This document shows, piece after piece, positions 1 to 11,289 of a stretch of DNA of 64,000 bases. The notes below the pieces were generated by a model that made no database searches, had not been told where the DNA came from, and saw nothing but the letters and a program-made list of their open reading frames with translations. Source of the stretch: Sipunculus nudus (taxonomy: Eukaryota; Annelida; Sipuncula; Golfingiida; Sipunculidae). The stretch lies in the NCBI GenBank assembly GCA_026874595.1, contig CM049314.1, positions 8,550,729-8,614,728 of the forward strand. The letters run 5' to 3'. The position numbers and the translations under genes are program-made. Within the stretch, counting starts at the first letter, position 1. The number at the start of each line of letters is the position of its first letter.

Positions 1-600
1 TCCTGGCATTACACTAATCAAATACATACAGGTACACTACAAAATGTGGTATCCTGGTATTACACTAATCAAATACATACAGGTACACTACAAAATGTGG
101 GATCCTGGTATAACACTAATCAAATACAAACAGATACACTACAAAATGTGGTATCCTGGTATAACACTAATCAAATACAAACAGATACACTACAAAATGT
201 GGTATCCTGGTATTACACTAATCAAATACATACAGGTACACTACAAAATGTGGTATCCTGGTATAACACTAATCAAATACAAACAGATACACTACAAAAT
301 GTGGTATCCTGGTATAACACTAATCAAATACAAACAGATACACTACAAAATGTGGTATCCTGGTATTACACTAATCAAATACATACAGGTACACTACAAA
401 ATGTGGTATCCTGGTATTACACTAATCAAATACATACAGGTACACTACAAAATGTGGTATCCTGGTATTACACTAATCAAATACATACAGGTACACTACA
501 AAATGTGGTATCCTGGTATAACACTAATCAAATACATACAGGTACTCTACAAAATGTGGTACCCTTGTATAACACTAATCAAATACAAACAGATACACTG
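1..600. repeat. 51-bp minisatellite, about 11-12 copies
   Basis: A tandem array of a 51-bp unit fills the left edge and is cut by it. Units fall into two variants. In the plus-strand reading one variant contains IQVHYK and the other KQIHYK. The order along the array is roughly V-I-I-V-I-I-V-V-V-V-I, hinting at an older three-unit higher-order period followed by expansion of the V type. Because 51 is divisible by three and the unit lacks stops in two frames, two long open frames (185 and 199 codons) run through it; neither looks like a gene. It lies downstream of PSMD1 exon 8, so it is probably in the next PSMD1 intron. Confidence 0.93.
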
Positions 601-956
601 AAGTCAGTGTGGCAAATAAAATATAAAACCTACTTATTTAAGTAAAAGACTTTAGATGCCACTAGAAAGACATCTATTATGATTTTCAAGATAAATGGAT
701 GATCTTATTACATATATTTTTATGAGTATTTATATGATTCCATAAGTACATATGATCTTTTTTTAAACTGAAAAAAAAATTATCTTTTTGCACCTTTTAA
801 ATTTTTCAGGCACTTTAGATTTAACCAACATCTTTCCATGATTTCAATTTTTCTGAGCTGGATAAGAACCTATATTCTTGCCTCTGACATTAAAAACACC
901 TGTCCTATTGAAGGAAATAATCTCCTACAGATGACCAATTATAACTGCAACTTTAC
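601..956. other. No gene seen; probable PSMD1 intron 8
   Basis: AT-rich sequence between the minisatellite and PSMD1 exon 8. The expected next stretch of the protein after INVCQ is not encoded here on the minus strand, so the intron continues past the window edge. Confidence 0.6.
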
Positions 957-1100
957 CTGACAAACGTTGATGTAGTCTGGTGTTGCGAGACCCATGTACA
1001 GCTTTACTAGCACTCTAAGGACAGTGTTCTTGAACATCCGGTTCAGAATGAGAGACATGCACACTTTGAAACTGTATGACAACATCAAGGGAACATCATC
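957..1100 (-). CDS. PSMD1 coding exon 8 (last in window)
   Basis: 144 nt (48 codons, phase 0). Encodes blocks [31 protein letters not shown] and PDYINVCQ, ending at a gtaaag donor. The gene continues leftward outside the window. Confidence 0.95.
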
Positions 1101-4100
1101 CTGAAAAAAAAATCATTACCAACTGTTAAATCATTGCCATAATCATTATAAACACTATTATTATAATCATTAACACAAGCATTATCAACATTACCCTAAG
1201 CACTTCAAAACCATTATCATCATTAACACCAGCATCACCACTGTCTTCAACATCATCATCAAAATCACCTGTTATACTATTATCATCATCATCATTAACA
1301 ACAGCAGCATTATAGCAAATGACTCAGCCCAAAAGCCACTGCAATAAAATTTCACTTAAGGTTTACACATTTAAAGGAATAAGAATGGCTATTCACTCTA
1401 AAGCATATTATTACCATATCACACAGAACACTTTCTAACACATTTTCTTATTGGCTTATAGTTTCAAAACCATCATTTAACATAAGGAACAATATCTGCC
1501 AGTATAACTCTAAATTTACTTAATTCATAATTTTGTCAGCAACCATGAAAAATCAATACATATATATAACATTAATATGTCTCACTGCTTTGAGAATAGC
1601 CTGCTCAAAGATATCAATTCTTCTGGTCTCCAGAGCAATCCCGACAGCCTGAAAGTAGAATTGAGGTATTTCTTATCATGAAATATATCCATAAAAGGCA
1701 TTGTAATCACTTAAACATATTTTAATATTTATTGTATTAAACAAATATGATAATTCAGTAAGAACAAAGACTTTTACGCTAAATCGGTTAAAGTGTTTAG
1801 CTTTAAATCAATTATGTTGATTTTTACTCCAGTATTTTAAAGTACTTTTTAATATTCTATCACAATGCAATTGAGATTTAGACGGCTCAGTCATCAGATT
1901 ATCCTCAAACAGGCAAAACATGTACTCTTTCACAGCAGCACACCTTTGTAAAGTAATTATTTCCTTGCAGGTACCTGTAAATTTACTGAGCATTTAATAG
2001 AAACACATGAATAAATAATCTTTCTTTTACTAACAATCCACAAACCCCAATGTGGAATTATTACAAACCTGCTTAAACTGATGATCATCAAAGCATCTTG
2101 TAAACATACGGTCCACCACGGCCTCGAGACGGGGATCGATGGTCACCTGGTCAGTCTCTGACTCCTCAGCATTGGCCACTCGCAGTTTAGTGTAGTGGTC
2201 AATACATTTAGCTGCAAACCAACAATATCAGTATACATGTATATATAATCATGATTACATACCAAAGCTCAGAATTCAGTTAATATATATACAGGTGTAT
2301 TTTTTCCTTCAATTTAGAGACGGCATTAATTTATTGCTCATAGATACATTTATTTTTTTCTCCTCAATATTTCCATTACTTTTTTTTTAATTAACATATT
2401 CCTGGGATGAAAAAAAAAAAAGAAATTAACTTGGATTTTAAAAGTAATAAACTGCACAGATGTGATTTTCACATGAAATATTATTATCAATGATGCATTT
2501 TCTCTTTCTTAGGGACCCTACCACACCACTTTCATTAAGATATAAATGACCCAACAATGACAACAAAAGCAACCATGCCCTAATGCTGTAGTAATAATAT
2601 ATGATACTCACCAATAGTGGTTTCAACATATTCAGATTTGCAATTGACATCAAAGTAGTGTCCTGCTCCTAGAGCATAGGTCAGAGACTCCTCAAAAGCT
2701 CCAAGGTGGTAATACACCTTAAAGGAGAAAATATATATTGTCATATGTGTAATTATTTCTAATATTTATGTGGTAAATATTTGGTATATTGATGACAAAT
2801 TAAGTAGTAAATAGAGCAGATATACAATACTAGTTAACTGTAGTGTAAAATAAGCCAAAAGCCTGGTCAGAAACACATGTGGAGGAGTTGCTGGTGGCTG
2901 TTCTATTAAAAAGCCATCAAATCAAACATTAAACAGAAAGGTCAAAGTCAAACAATAACATACTTTACTTATAATTTACAGCAAAACAGATATCAATGTA
3001 TTTAAATATCTCTGGGGCTTTATAGAATAAAAATAAATATCTTAAGGGTTTGTTAGGAGGATGCCATCCCCAAAACACCTCCTCCCCCACTCTGTATCCA
3101 TCCCTGATTAGACAAACCAATTACACCAATATAATAATGTAGTAGCAAAATATTAGCAGTATATGCTGCCCAATACCAATATCATATGATACTTACTTTT
3201 GATGCCAATAAAGCAGCTAACTCCCTCTGCTTGAAGGTTTCATCTTCATACAACATCTCACTGAGATATAAAACAATTCTAAGTGCAATAGGAATCTGTA
3301 GGATTTCACATGTAGTAAATGGTATGGTACAGATATAATCTATTTCTAATATAGAGCTCAGAGAATTCCAGTAATATTTCTTATACAGATTCCAATGTGG
3401 TAAAACATCACTGTTTATTCAAAAAGTAAAGCAATCTGGTTAATGTCAATCCGACTAAAAAGTAAATATACAGTTTGAATAGTTGAACAAAATCAATTTA
3501 TTTTTTTTTATACTTTCAGTTTCAAAGTTCAACTGTTACTCTATCTTTATGAATATATAAAATAGTTGGAATCCCAAAAGACACTCTTCAGGAAATTAAT
3601 CATAAAATTCTAGTTAGTAAATCCTCACAGAGACTTAAATCAGGGCTTGTCTGTACACTTCAAATTTGGTATCAAATGTGGCAGTGAACCCCAATATTTA
3701 TTATAGACCAACAAAAAACTTTACACTTTACTTTGGGGGACAATAAATAGTTGTTACACTGACTTGCCCTTCAGGCTGCAGCGGGAGTATGTCCTACAAA
3801 AATACTGTTTTAATTTCATATATAAATCAGCAATTGGTTCCTGTCTGAAACACTCACATCTTGTCCACAGATTCTGAGATCTCTGGCCAGAATGTATCCA
3901 CAATAAGGTTCAGTTTCTTCAAAGCAAACACCTAAAATATCAAGGTAACATTTAATGTGCAAACTTGATAGTATTTCCATAAGAATATACCCAATTGGCA
4001 AACACTAAGGCAACAATGGTGGCTGCATAACCACTACTAAGTTACATTTATAAATTGTCGGATAAGGATATGATATGAATTAACAAGTACAGTTTAAAAC

Positions 4101-5845
4101 TAGGCTGGGATTGCCATCCACTGACAACTAAGCTGTGGACAGTATGTATAGATGGCTAACTACTTGTCAAACAGCACCACCTGCAGAGAGTAAAATTAAT
4201 ATGTCTTGTTCTTTACACATCAGTATAATATTAAATGCAACTGTATTGACTGTTACAAACATAGCATTAAATATTAAATAAATTTCTCCACTTCCTGGAG
4301 AAATAAAGATACCTGAACCATCTGCACTGCAGCTAATAAATATGACAATGTGCCATATTCACAATATCAGTGATTCACAATCTGGCAGACTAGTCCTCAA
4401 TGATTTATCTCATTTATTTACATTAAACTAGAAAACAGCAAGTTGACATTACTCACCTTCACATCATGTTCTGGCTCATCCAGCAGAGCAAGTATGCCCG
4501 CTAAAAAACAAATTAAAATCACCTTAATATTTATAGTAATTACACATGTGAGAAATTATCAGTTATTTTTCTGTTAAAAAGAATGAGGTATGTTAATAAA
4601 AGTTATGAAAACATGTAACCAAGCCCAATCAATGCAGTTTCACTTCATTTTTTTAGAATCTGGCCGTGGCTTATGTTTATTTTTTATTAAGCTATTTAGC
4701 TAAACTTCTTGGTCAAACAAATGATTTTTTTTCTACTCCTGATTAGTTAAATTTCCTCTTCATAAACACAATATCTGACTGACCAAATGAAAGTGAAGCC
4801 TGCGCTCCTGGGCATCAGCAACGACAAAGTTTGACAGATTGAGACATTTTTTGGTTGATCCTAGATATTTAAGGCAAGAATAGAAAATGATGACAGTTGA
4901 AGATCATAGTGAGAGAGATGGAGGAAGACGGAGAACCTGGAGAGAACCACCGACCTTAGACAGGCCACTACAACCCATCATGAGTCTCATGGCAATACAC
5001 TGGGATAGAACCTGGTCATCAGCGAAGAGGTCCGAGCCTCTACACAATATCTCATTTTATATGATTTTTCCAGACAAGGATTTAGAATCTATTATATAGC
5101 ATTTACTTAACCTTTTCATGCAGTGGACCGAGTGGTATCCAAGAACCTGGATACCAACATTACAACTCATATAAGCAGTAACTGAAAAAAATTCTTATAA
5201 AGAAAAATTCAAGCAGCTTTTACAAAATTTATTATATACAGCATTTTTTTTTAACTTAAGTAACAAATATGTGATAAGTTGATAACCAGCATTGCTATCA
5301 TTTCACATTTGTTCATAAACTTGCTCAGTTTGGTGAGACAGTTGAAACTCAAGTTGGCAGTTGCTTATGTGAATTTACGCATAAATAATTTTCAGCATAA
5401 CGGTATTCTTATTTGTTTAAGCACAGAAATAAAAGTTTGTTAAAATAAATTTTGTTTGTTACAGAAGTAACGTCCCAATAAGCTTAGTCACGTGGGCGAT
5501 AATGAAAGAAGTTAAAAAAGCCAACAAAATAACCAAAGAAGACTGGCAAATACCGCAGATTTCACATATATTTATAACAAAAAACAAAAAGTCCTAAAGT
5601 TTTAATGAATTTATAATTTATTTATTCGGATATTATCTCGTTTTTCCAGTTTCAAAGATATTTCTGACAGCTTCGTTCAGCTGTCATCAACATAGGAAAC
5701 CACACACCGTCAGAGTTGACAAAGCCGGTAGTTTATCTGGTCACAACGTTACTTTTCCGAGATAGTTTTTCATTTTAAATTATCTGTTTTCTTGTACTAA
5801 AATTGGGATACCAAACCTACCTGCAGAAGTTATATTCATCCTCAT
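957..5845 (-). CDS. 26S proteasome non-ATPase regulatory subunit 1 (PSMD1/Rpn2), 5' part, eight exons
   Basis: PSMD1 is the large scaffolding subunit of the proteasome 19S base. It binds ubiquitin receptors and helps feed substrates to the 20S core in cytosol and nucleus. Coding exons on the minus strand are 5821-5845, 4457-4500, 3858-3931, 3197-3260, 2612-2717, 2069-2211, 1586-1648 and 957-1100. All have AG/GT borders and consistent phase, giving 221 codons. Translated blocks matching the family N-terminus include [74 protein letters not shown] and [14 protein letters not shown]. The family protein is about 950 residues, so roughly three quarters, including the proteasome/cyclosome repeats, lies beyond base 1. 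The intron between exons 1 and 2 carries a SINE copy. The start could be either of two in-frame ATGs (5845 or 5839). Confidence 0.95.
1586..1648 (-). CDS. PSMD1 coding exon 7
   Basis: 63 nt (21 codons, phase 0). Encodes [19 protein letters not shown] and KA. Donor gtgaga. Confidence 0.94.
2069..2211 (-). CDS. PSMD1 coding exon 6
   Basis: 143 nt. Encodes [20 protein letters not shown], then a block with [13 protein letters not shown] and DDHQFKQ before gtttgt. Matches the family segment with IDxRLExxVxxMFxRC. Confidence 0.95.
2612..2717 (-). CDS. PSMD1 coding exon 5
   Basis: 106 nt. Encodes [19 protein letters not shown] and a block ending SEYVETTI, then one base of Ala. Nearly identical to animal PSMD1. 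Confidence 0.96.
3197..3260 (-). CDS. PSMD1 coding exon 4
   Basis: 64 nt. Encodes [20 protein letters not shown] and a final Lys before gtaagt. The first base completes the Ile codon begun in exon 3. Confidence 0.94.
3858..3931 (-). CDS. PSMD1 coding exon 3
   Basis: 74 nt. Encodes [18 protein letters not shown] and then ESVDK plus two bases of Ile, closely matching the family helix with [13 protein letters not shown]. Confidence 0.94.
4457..4500 (-). CDS. PSMD1 coding exon 2
   Basis: 44 nt, tttttag acceptor and gtgagt donor. Encodes [15 protein letters not shown], matching the PSMD1 segment that follows the start. Confidence 0.92.
4788..5060 (-). repeat. Degraded tRNA-derived SINE copy in PSMD1 intron 1
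   Basis: About 270 bp related over most of its length to the better-preserved SINE at 36730-37012. Shared blocks include the segment reading SERDGG...REPPTLD...PLQP on the plus strand and the stretch around ttgacagattgag. The tRNA-like head (right end, minus orientation) has a worn B box, ggttctatccc. The open frame at 4887-5099 is repeat sequence, not a gene. Confidence 0.75.
5101..5820. other. Rest of PSMD1 intron 1, nothing recognised
   Basis: AT-rich sequence with no conserved coding block on either strand. Confidence 0.5.
5821..5845 (-). CDS. PSMD1 coding exon 1 (start codon)
   Basis: Encodes MRMNITSA plus one base of the next codon, followed by the donor gtaggt. A second in-frame ATG (5837-5839) gives MNITSA, closer to the usual MITSAAG start of the family. 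The exon end joins in phase to exon 2 to give [13 protein letters not shown]. Confidence 0.85.
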
Positions 5846-5978
5846 CTTGCTCTCGATTATCTTAATTTCCCAAACGACGCCTTTCTTACCGGTTGACGCT
5901 TCCAAATGATTTCGCAAAAGTGTGCTCTGGTGTCACAGAAACTGGCGTCCTCTGTATTATTGGCTGTCGGAAAAATTA

Positions 5979-5980
<2 letters not shown>
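5846..5980 (-). promoter_or_regulatory. Probable PSMD1 5'UTR and proximal promoter region
   Basis: Sequence directly upstream of the PSMD1 start codon, less AT-rich than its surroundings. No TATA box or Inr can be assigned with certainty. The role is inferred from position only. Confidence 0.35.

Positions 5981-6046
<66 letters not shown>
5981..6046. repeat. (CT)n microsatellite
   Basis: An uninterrupted run of about 33 CT units upstream of PSMD1. Frames of LS or RE repeats on the two strands come from this run and are not genes. Confidence 0.97.
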
Positions 6047-6048
<2 letters not shown>

Positions 6049-6054
6049 GGGCAT

Positions 6055-6455
6055 TCCCTAATAGTTTACTCCCCATTATGGATATTTAAAATAAGAACAT
6101 ATAAAAACATAAAGCAGATGCCACCGTGATAAACCGACCAGTGTAAAATAAATTAGATGTTCAACAGTTTACATCACATCACCGGTTTTTTTTTTTAAAT
6201 CACAAAAAAAACATGGAATTATTTACAGAAATTTTATAATTGAATTTTATTTTAAATATTTTAAATTGATTGCAAACATGTTTTCTTTTTTTTCGTCATA
6301 ATACAAATTATGTAAGAATAGACTAAGGATATGTACTGTATTACATCGCTGGTATCAAATATAGGCATATTTTGCATATGTATATAAGTATATAATTATA
6401 TATATAATTAATTTCTTTTATTTCTTGCAATGATAAAATCCTGCAGGTAAGTATA

Positions 6456-6520
<65 letters not shown>

Positions 6521-7400
6521 TACATATATACATATATATGTAAATATACTATAAGGTTCTGTAAAATCTTTCATGTTTCTAATGCAATAAATTTGAACTT
6601 TTGCATGTGTTATGTAGTCACGTGGTACTTTTTTAATCATAACTCGCTTCTTGAACAGAGAAAACCATTTTAAATTTTGAACTATAGATACAATATAGTG
6701 TGATACTATTTAGTATATAGCCACTGAAGTATGATTGTTTTTTCATTGGATCATCAACATGTTATCCTATATACGCTTTCGTGAATCATAGCCGTAAACT
6801 GATATATATTTCATCATTTAATGCATATGATATGTGATTACAAGTAATAGTTTCATATTAGTACACATTCCATGAAAATCACTTAAAACCTTTGTTCTAA
6901 TATAATTTGTTAAACTTTTTGCATTGCTCACTTTATCATGAATTCCTCCTGCAGGGGTGGATAAGCACTTGTTATTATATGGGCTCATAATAAAAAAAAA
7001 TAAACCTATAGAGTTCAAACATCATTCTGTGATAGAAATCAATATAAGATAAGTATCAATATAGACGAAAACATGTAATTGATTTTTGTGGATAACTGTA
7101 TTATGAATAAATAAATTCCTAATCTTATTTTTATTAATATTTGATCGTATATATATATATACATATATATGTATATATATAGAAGGTAGAGTTACCCTCC
7201 GTTGTAAAGAAGTGCTCTATGTGCCCCCGAGGACAATAGGATCAGTGTCAGTCTTTCACATGCCCCCCCCCCCCGAATCGCACAAAGCATAATCTCGTAA
7301 TCTCGTAAAGTCTCGGCTTTTCAAACCACGCCATTAGCTTCATTCTAACCACATTCACCTGATGATCGGGTCGCACCCCGTGAAACAGACTGTTATGAAT
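6055..7400. other. Intergenic AT-rich DNA with AT microsatellites
   Basis: Includes an (AT)n tract with TATACA interruptions at about 6458-6540, a small AT tract at 7149-7180 and a C run at 7263-7274. No gene recognised. Confidence 0.6.
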
Positions 7401-7436
7401 TTACAGTGTTGTTTTTCTTCAGAGTTATGTATATAC

Positions 7437-7529
7437 TACTGTTTTTTGCAAAAAAAAACAGTAGATCTTGTATATATATATATTTATATATATATATATA
7501 TATATACCTAAATGTATATATATATATAC

Positions 7530-7585
<56 letters not shown>

Positions 7586-7610
7586 GATCTACTGTTTTTT
7601 GCAAAAAAGA
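7437..7610. repeat. Inverted repeat enclosing an AT microsatellite
   Basis: Left arm about 7437-7471 and right arm about 7581-7606 share a core reading acagtagatc on the left and its complement gatctactgt on the right. Each arm also carries a gttttttgcaaaaaa palindrome. The space between is almost pure TA. This resembles a small palindromic MITE whose centre has become a microsatellite, or a cruciform-prone expansion. Confidence 0.6.
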
Positions 7611-7614
7611 TGAC

Positions 7615-7618
<4 letters not shown>

Positions 7619-7668
<50 letters not shown>

Positions 7669-7680
7669 TATATATATACA
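7619..7680. repeat. (AT)n microsatellite
   Basis: A further TA tract with CACACA interruption, next to the inverted repeat. Poly-YI reading frames here are microsatellite artefacts. Confidence 0.9.
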
Positions 7681-7699
7681 TTACAAATCCATGACAATC

Positions 7700-8640
7700 A
7701 TCGTGTTATTTTCATCAGAGAAAATCTGCTATGTCTATTTGTCATTCAAATTAACCTTTTTGTCACATTATGATGTATTAATAGTGCCATTTTCCTTTCT
7801 TTCATATCAAATATGATTCCTTATTTCATAATTGTTTTTATAATTTAATTATAATTTCCTTTTTTATTAGTTTTACTGCAACATTATAAGATATAATACA
7901 TATAATATTATATGATAATACCAGGCATAAACCTTTAACCATGCATGCATATATATTAACCGATCATAACATTAACGTTTAGCCTACATGTATATGACAG
8001 ACACTATAATATATACATATATATATAACAATTGACTTAACTTTAGCAGGTGTATACATCCCGCAAAACCCCAATGTAATTCTTTTAGCTATACGTAATT
8101 AATAAACATTGTTTCATGCTTACTCTATAATGTTTATTGTTTTCCAATAACCTCTAATTGGATTTTTGGTTTAATGAATTGGAAAATCACGTAATAGGTT
8201 GGCATTTGACTACAGTCGACTCTCTCATATATGATAAAAAATGAAATACACATCTCGAAATGAAATACACATCTCCAATTTAAAAAAAATAGGTCAGCGT
8301 ACGTAGGTCTCTCTATGCAAAGGCCAAATGGATCACTAATGGGCAGTAGACTGGACAATACAATTTTTATTAATTCCTGCTATATATACTTCACGTGAAT
8401 GACCTCTGTTCTATATGCATGATGGATTATACCGAGACTGAAGTACATTTAATAACTATATGAGTGCAATCACAGGACTAATATTGTGGCCATATTTCAT
8501 CTTTTGAAAATAAGCCATATTTAAAAATCTATAGCGCCACCAGAAAATGACGGAAGAATAAAAAAAAGAACAATAAATAAATAAATAAACCGATGGTCTT
8601 GCACTTGGAGGGGGGGGGGGGGTTGGGGTTAAGAAGGTCA
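7700..8640. other. Intergenic, nothing recognised
   Basis: AT-rich sequence with a G run at 8610-8622. No conserved coding block seen. Confidence 0.5.
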
Positions 8641-8689
8641 ATCCACAACATTTTTCTTACCCAAACCTGAATACAATAATTCATCAGCC

Positions 8690-8880
8690 TCTAAAATGAG
8701 AATCAAGAGATGACATGAAATGATCCCTGTTCTTCCAGGGAAAACTGGGGAAAATGAGAATTCCAGTCTCCCGGGAAAATCGAGAATTTTAATTGTTCCT
8801 GGGAGAGACTGGTATTCAGTTTGAAAATCAAAACTTGGAAAAATGAGAATTCTCATTTATCCTAGAAAGAACAGGAATCG
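8690..8880. repeat. Foldback (hairpin) repeat, copy 1
   Basis: Ends are inverted repeats of about 20 bp: gatccctgttcttccaggga at 8722-8741 against the complement of 8858-8877. Inside are further palindromic blocks with tcccgggaaaa and tgagaattc. The whole could fold into one long hairpin. A related copy is at 9170-9300. Confidence 0.65.
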
Positions 8881-9169
8881 TTTAAATGGTAACAAATGAC
8901 TCTTTAATTTAAAAAAAATTATGTTTATCTTACTTCTTTAAAAAAACTTTGAATATCTTTCTTTCACGTTATTTCAAAACTGTTTAAGTAGTTAAAAAAA
9001 TTAATATACACTCACTTAAAATAGAATGAGCCTATGTGAATAATATATGAAGCTTATAATTGCAAGTTGAGATAAGTGTTATAAATATATAACAAGTTCC
9101 TTCATGTTTTGTATTAATATTATCTAAATAATAGCTAGGACAGTTTCTTGAGAAGAAGTTGTCAGAGAA

Positions 9170-9300
9170 TAAGAAGCTGGAAAAAAATGAGAATCCCTTA
9201 CTTCCCGGGAAAAAAACAGAATTCTCAATTGTCCCGGGAAAAATGAGAATCAAGTGAGATAGTATGAAATAATTCCCGTTCTGTCCGGGAAGATTCTTCC
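9170..9300. repeat. Foldback repeat, copy 2
   Basis: Shares with the 8.7-kb element the blocks aaaatgagaatc, ttcccgggaaaa and atgaaataattcccgttct. It is followed at once by an AT microsatellite. Confidence 0.6.

Positions 9301-9302
<2 letters not shown>

Positions 9303-9352
<50 letters not shown>
9303..9352. repeat. (AT)n microsatellite
   Basis: About 25 TA units directly after the foldback repeat. Confidence 0.95.
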
Positions 9353-9358
<6 letters not shown>

Positions 9359-9359
9359 T

Positions 9360-9930
9360 GTGTATGTGTGATAAAATATATATTTGACCATCCTCTATCT
9401 GAAAAAAAATCATTTTGTTACATAAAACACAAAAATAAAAGCAATATTTAACATAGAAGTCTTTGTCATGTTGGTCATAGATATCGCCATGAGCCTTGAT
9501 ATTGTTGGTGAACATTTTAATTTTGTGTTTAATAATAATGTCCAATTGTGGTTTCAAAAGGTCCGAATGTTCATGTTAAAACATATTGTAATTTTCTCAG
9601 CTGCAACAGAAGTATGGGAAAACTTCTGGGAGTCAATAAATTATATCGTATCAAGGAAATGCTACTCTCCAAGCAAGGCTAACATTTTCCGCCATTCAAT
9701 GACTGTACACAAACTAGGTCACGCGTGGAGAGTAGAGGAAGTGCACGAGGTATCGCCATTTGTATAGAAGAGGAAGACTGAGCACTTTTCAAATTATTTA
9801 GGTGAACAGATATTGGTGAGTATATAAGTTAGAGAGTATCATGAAACGACGTTTTATTGTAAATTTAGCCCTCATATGACAATTAAAGAGTGAAAATTAC
9901 GTGATTTTCAGTTGAGATTACAGATTTGTG
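9360..9930. other. Intergenic, upstream of the RBMX-like gene
   Basis: No recognised gene. A 99-codon open frame (9468-9767) matches nothing I know and has no supporting features. A 9-bp inverted repeat, ctactctcc/ggagagtag, lies at about 9661-9736. Confidence 0.4.
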
Positions 9931-10069
9931 GAGCGGAGAAAGGCGCCATCTGTTTTCCTTTTCATGTGCCTTGGTGGAGTGGTGCGTTGTGCCAAGTTGT
10001 TGCAAGTGCATGTCCTCGTGAAGAGTATATCACTTGTGTTCTCTGTGTTAATGGTTTAATTTCAGTTCG
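9931..10069 (+). promoter_or_regulatory. Candidate 5'UTR exon of the RBMX-like gene
   Basis: A relatively GC-rich stretch (ggagcggagaaaggcgcc) ends at a reasonable donor, ttcg|gtaacc, at 10069/10070. The first coding exons start right after splice acceptors, so a non-coding 5' exon must lie upstream, and this is the best candidate seen. Not confirmed. Confidence 0.3.
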
Positions 10070-10071
10070 GT

Positions 10072-11166
10072 AACCAAGCCCTCAGCTCGTTTGCTGGGTG
10101 CACATGTTATGGCAGTGACAAAACCTGATCCAGGACATGGGGGGAAAACAAATCCAATTTTAACATCTATGAGTATGAGAAATTTCAGAAAGTTTGCTGA
10201 TTAAAATGAAGGAAATTTAGTAATTACTATTTAAGAAATTGTCAATTAATGTAACTCATTCACTCTCACTTTTGGATGTAATACTTGGAACCGGCTGGAC
10301 TCCCACCCATGTTCAGGAAATATCCTTTGGATCCTCTATCATGCCTATTTAAAACTAAAAGATAATTTTAATACATTTATTTTTTTTAATATAAATCATT
10401 TTAGGTGTATTTTATTTTATGTACAGTTGAAAAAGTATTTGTCAAAATATTTTTTGTAATTGGCCACTGTGGTCTAGTTTGTAAAATATTTACTGTTTTG
10501 TGTACTCTGAACACACTGGAAAATAAATTAAAATTGTTCATGATATTAATTTCATATCATAAATATCCTGATGAAGGGCTGACACCTCTATCATCATGTT
10601 TGGTGATCAACACTTGACCCTGACTGGCCTCCCCATGATTTTTATGCTGGCTTTTCACACAACAACAGGCCTTATATTTGGTTAAAACTATCAGAGCACA
10701 ATAAAACTGTTATTGCGTTGCCCAAGGAGAAGAGCTCATGATTGGACTGAGCTGGCCAATGTTCACTGGCAACCTGAAACAAGGGATTTGCAGGCTAGAG
10801 ACTGTTACACTAAAGTACACTGATAACTTAAGGTATTGTGATTGACTGGAACACTGTTCAACTTCCTTTACTGCAGTATCATAATTGAAGGAGAGAAGTG
10901 CTATGAAAGGATTTAGAGAGAAAGGTCTCTGATTCTGCAGCTAGTCTTTGTCAGTCACAGATGGGCATTCTGGACCTTACTAAAGGCCATTAATTGTCTT
11001 CATCAGCATGAGCTCACCAGAGTTACTCATTCTGAGTTCATCATTATTGTAACTAATTCCGAGTTAATCACTATTCATGTCATCACAGTTGTGTTGTCAA
11101 GTGCAAAAAAACCCAGTCAGTTGTAATAAATTTCACATTAATTATTTTCAATTGGCATTTTTACAG
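10072..11166 (+). other. Probable first intron of the RBMX-like gene
   Basis: AT-rich sequence with no gene seen, ending in the acceptor atttttacag before exon A. Confidence 0.4.
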
Positions 11167-11171
11167 GCAAC

Positions 11172-11289
11172 ATGAGACCTCCAAGTGATGATGAAATCCC
11201 AGGCAAAATCTTTGTCAAAGGGCTGCCTGATGATATTGAAGAGGATGATTTTGAAAATGCATTTTCCAAATATGGAAAAATCAGTGATG
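11172..11289 (+). CDS. RBMX-like coding exon 1A (alternative RRM N-terminal half)
   Basis: Acceptor tttttacag ends at 11166, the ATG is at 11172 and the donor G|gtaaga is at 11289/11290. Encodes 39 residues plus one base, starting MRPPSDDEIPGKIFVKGL and ending FSKYGKISD. Same length and phase as exon 1B; both join exon 2 in frame. Confidence 0.88.

Larger units (their letters stand above)
1101..4456. other. PSMD1 introns 2-7, no other gene seen
   Basis: The sequence between the exons is AT-rich with short simple repeats, such as ATC/ATT-rich tracts around 1140-1320. No second gene, RNA gene or clear transposon was recognised in these introns. Confidence 0.6.

Noticed and set aside
44-645. 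Two long overlapping open frames with 17-residue repeats
   Set aside because: They are reading frames of a 51-bp minisatellite, with no unique sequence, start context or splice structure.
5857-6129. RE-rich and LS-rich open frames
   Set aside because: Translation of the (CT)n microsatellite on both strands.
7393-7816. Tyr/Ile repeat open frames on both strands
   Set aside because: Translation of AT microsatellites.
9468-9767. 99-codon open frame upstream of the RBMX-like gene
   Set aside because: No recognisable motif, no splice evidence, and AT-rich codons like its surroundings.
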